A stretch of DNA of 22,982 nt from Anaerolineae bacterium (GTDB lineage Bacteria > Chloroflexota > Anaerolineae > B4-G1 > SLSP01): assembly GCA_018055515.1 (NCBI GenBank), contig JAGPHL010000014.1, forward strand, positions 1 to 22,982, in the 5' to 3' direction. The notes under the pieces were generated by a model. It ran no database searches. It was not told the DNA's origin and saw only the letters and a program-made list of their open reading frames with translations. Shown piece after piece: positions 21,741 to 22,982 of the stretch (position 1 is the first letter of the stretch; every line of letters starts with the position of its first letter). The translations under genes were made by a program, and so were the position numbers.

Positions 21741-22775
21741 TCACGCTCCGGCGCCGCGTGCAGCCTCACAGGCAAAATCGAGCACTGCCGCACCCTCGAA
21801 ACGCCCGTGACGCAGGTCGTCGAGGGCGGTGTTGGCTGCAGCGAGGGGATAACGCCGCACGGTCGTGCGCACCGGCACGCGCGGCGCGAGCGCCAGAAAT
21901 TCCTCGCCATCCTGCCGGGTGAGATTCGCCACCGAGCGGATGTGGCGCTCTTCCCACAACAGGCGATAGGGGAACGCGGGGACATCGCTCATGTGAATGC
22001 CCGCGCAGACGACCACGCCACCTTTGATGACCGCTTGCAGCGCCAACGGCACGAGCGCCCCCACCGGTGCGAAGAGGATCGCCGCGTCGAGCGGCTCCGG
22101 CGGCAACACATCCGAATCGCCGGCCCAAACCGCGCCCAGCTGCCGGGCGAAGGCCTGGGTCGCGCTGTCACCGGGACGGGTGAAGGCGTAAATCTCACGT
22201 CCCTGGGTAACCGCCAGCTGCGCCAGAATGTGCGCGGCGGCGCCGAATCCATACAGGCCGATGCGCCGCGCGTTCTCCCCCGCCAGGCGATAGGCCCGAT
22301 AGCCGATCAGCCCGGCGCAGAGCAACGGCGCCTGCTCAGCGGGATCGCCCTCGCCCAGGGGAAAAGTGTAGCGCGCATCCGCGACTGCGTATTCCGCATA
22401 GCCGCCATCGAGGGTGTAGCCGGTGAAACGCGCCGCCTCGCAGAGGTTCTCCTGTCCCTGCCGGCAGAAACGACAGGTCCCGTCGGTGTATCCCAGCCAG
22501 GGGACGCCCACCCGCGCGCCGGGCTCGAACCCCGTCACCCCGGCGCCGACGGCGACCACCTCCCCCACGATCTCATGTCCCAGAATCAGCGGCAGTTTGG
22601 GATGCGGCAGGTCGCCGTCAAACACGTGCAGGTCAGTGCGGCAGACGCCACAGGCGCGGACGCGCATCAAGACTTGCCCGCCGGCGGGGCGAGGGACGGG
22701 GAGTCGCTCCAACGTCAGCGGAGCGCCCGGCGCATGTAACACCATCGCGTCCATGAGTGCGGGAATAGTCCGCAT
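21741..22775 (-). CDS. Zinc-dependent medium-chain alcohol dehydrogenase
   Basis: This is a 344-residue MDR-family dehydrogenase. Catalytic zinc ligands are visible as C45 (CGVCRTDLH) and H67-E68 (GHEIVG). The structural zinc lobe has C101, C104 and C112, but the first ligand position is Asp, D98. A coenzyme-binding stretch GLYGFGAAAHILAQLA lies at about 173-188. The substrate is not evident. Two GGAGG-type sites lie within 10 nt of the ATG at 22775. It is the first minus-strand gene here, 99 nt before crtI. It may belong to the carotenoid unit, for example acting on a pigment or precursor, or may simply be an adjacent gene. Confidence 0.88.
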   Translation of the reverse strand: MRTIPALMDAMVLHAPGAPLTLERLPVPRPAGGQVLMRVRACGVCRTDLHVFDGDLPHPKLPLILGHEIVGEVVAVGAGVTGFEPGARVGVPWLGYTDGTCRFCRQGQENLCEAARFTGYTLDGGYAEYAVADARYTFPLGEGDPAEQAPLLCAGLIGYRAYRLAGENARRIGLYGFGAAAHILAQLAVTQGREIYAFTRPGDSATQAFARQLGAVWAGDSDVLPPEPLDAAILFAPVGALVPLALQAVIKGGVVVCAGIHMSDVPAFPYRLLWEERHIRSVANLTRQDGEEFLALAPRVPVRTTVRRYPLAAANTALDDLRHGRFEGAAVLDFACEAARGAGA

Positions 22776-22802
22776 GGGCTCCTCCTCGGAAAATTGAGAG
22801 CA

Positions 22803-22936
22803 GCGAGTCAGCGGTCAGCAGTCAGCGAATCAGTGAAAAGGCGAAAAGGCGAATCAGCGAATCACTCACGTTTTCACGTGGGCATCTTCGCACGTGGGCA
22901 CGTTCGCACCTTCGCACGTGCCCATGTTCCCACGTC
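22803..22936. repeat. Drifting 7-8-nt tandem array at the window's right end
   Basis: About 17 units run in phase. Units GCGAGTCA and GCAGTCA are followed by GCGAATCA, GTGAAAAG and GCGAAAAG. From 22865 the units change to CTCACGTT, TTCACGTG, CGCACGTG, GGCACGTT and CGCACCTT without loss of the 8-nt phase. The array lies upstream of the dehydrogenase start. The remaining bases to 22982 show no gene I can support. Confidence 0.7.
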
Positions 22937-22982
22937 ATGTTTGCCATCGGGGCTGCACCGCAGGAACATGTCCACTCTCAGG

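Noticed and set aside
21719..21741. Terminator between the dehydrogenase and crtI
   Set aside because: A 4-bp ACCG/CGGT stem precedes a run of U on the minus strand, but the stem is too short and the run belongs to the octamer array.
20124..22739. Long plus-strand open frames opposite crtI and the dehydrogenase
   Set aside because: They are shadows of strongly identified minus-strand genes and have no domain or start signal.
22803..22936. CRISPR array
   Set aside because: Units are only 7-8 nt and contiguous, with no 20-40-nt repeats alternating with spacers and no cas genes.
22937..22982. C-terminal end of another minus-strand gene entering from the right edge
   Set aside because: One frame is open from the edge into the repeat array, but about 15-30 codons with no recognisable sequence cannot support a gene.

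Overview
The window is GC-rich DNA that most likely comes from a member of the Chloroflexota (Anaerolineae or a related class). This is inferred from an extracellular protein carrying the internal YLPLVMR-type motif that I associate with secreted Chloroflexota proteins, from small lipoproteins with a DDFSDPxSGW-type jelly-roll domain, from a CruF/CruG-type carotenoid pathway, and from short-period degenerate repeats between genes. No marker gene that would settle the taxonomy is present. I see no mobile element, CRISPR array or phage gene.

Layout. (1) 1-5052: a secreted fibronectin-III-like protein (minus strand), then a minus-strand unit of two tandem lipoproteins followed by the tRNA methylthiotransferase gene mtaB. 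A divergently transcribed tRNA-Arg(CCG) follows, with its own promoter and terminator. (2) 5073-9835: a minus-strand operon with a TATAAT promoter at 9830-9835. It runs from a phosphatidylcholine-synthase-like CDP-alcohol phosphatidyltransferase through an ECF transporter (S component, fused double ATPase, T component) to a conserved 181-residue protein of unknown function. (3) 9900-13181 (plus strand): a YqhQ/DUF1385 membrane protein and an orphan sensor histidine kinase with an extracytoplasmic solute-binding sensor domain. The kinase promoter lies inside a large inverted repeat. (4) 13213-13922: an RRM RNA-binding protein (minus strand) with a roughly 260-nt leader, a strong promoter and a strong terminator. 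(5) 13978-22775: a minus-strand carotenoid cluster: zinc alcohol dehydrogenase, crtI, crtB, crtZ, crtY, cruF, plsY, a cruG-like glycosyltransferase and a solo B3/4-domain protein.

How the genes fit together. CrtB and CrtI would make lycopene and CrtY would cyclise it. CrtZ would hydroxylate the beta-ring, CruF would hydrate the open psi-end, and the glycosyltransferase would glycosylate the resulting hydroxyl. The expected product is a monocyclic hydroxylated gamma-carotene glycoside of the saproxanthin/myxol class, unless CrtY cyclises both ends. The acyltransferase gene plsY sits between cruF and the glycosyltransferase gene and overlaps the latter by 4 nt. This raises the possibility that membrane lipid synthesis, or acylation of the pigment, is coupled to carotenoid production.

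The most unusual non-coding signals are 7-8-nt-period tandem arrays in the gaps of the carotenoid cluster, notably upstream of the dehydrogenase and of crtI. Others are a 32-bp repeat shared at 28 positions by two sites 17 kb apart, a pair of mutually exclusive hairpins ahead of the secreted-protein gene, and the structured promoter of the histidine kinase.
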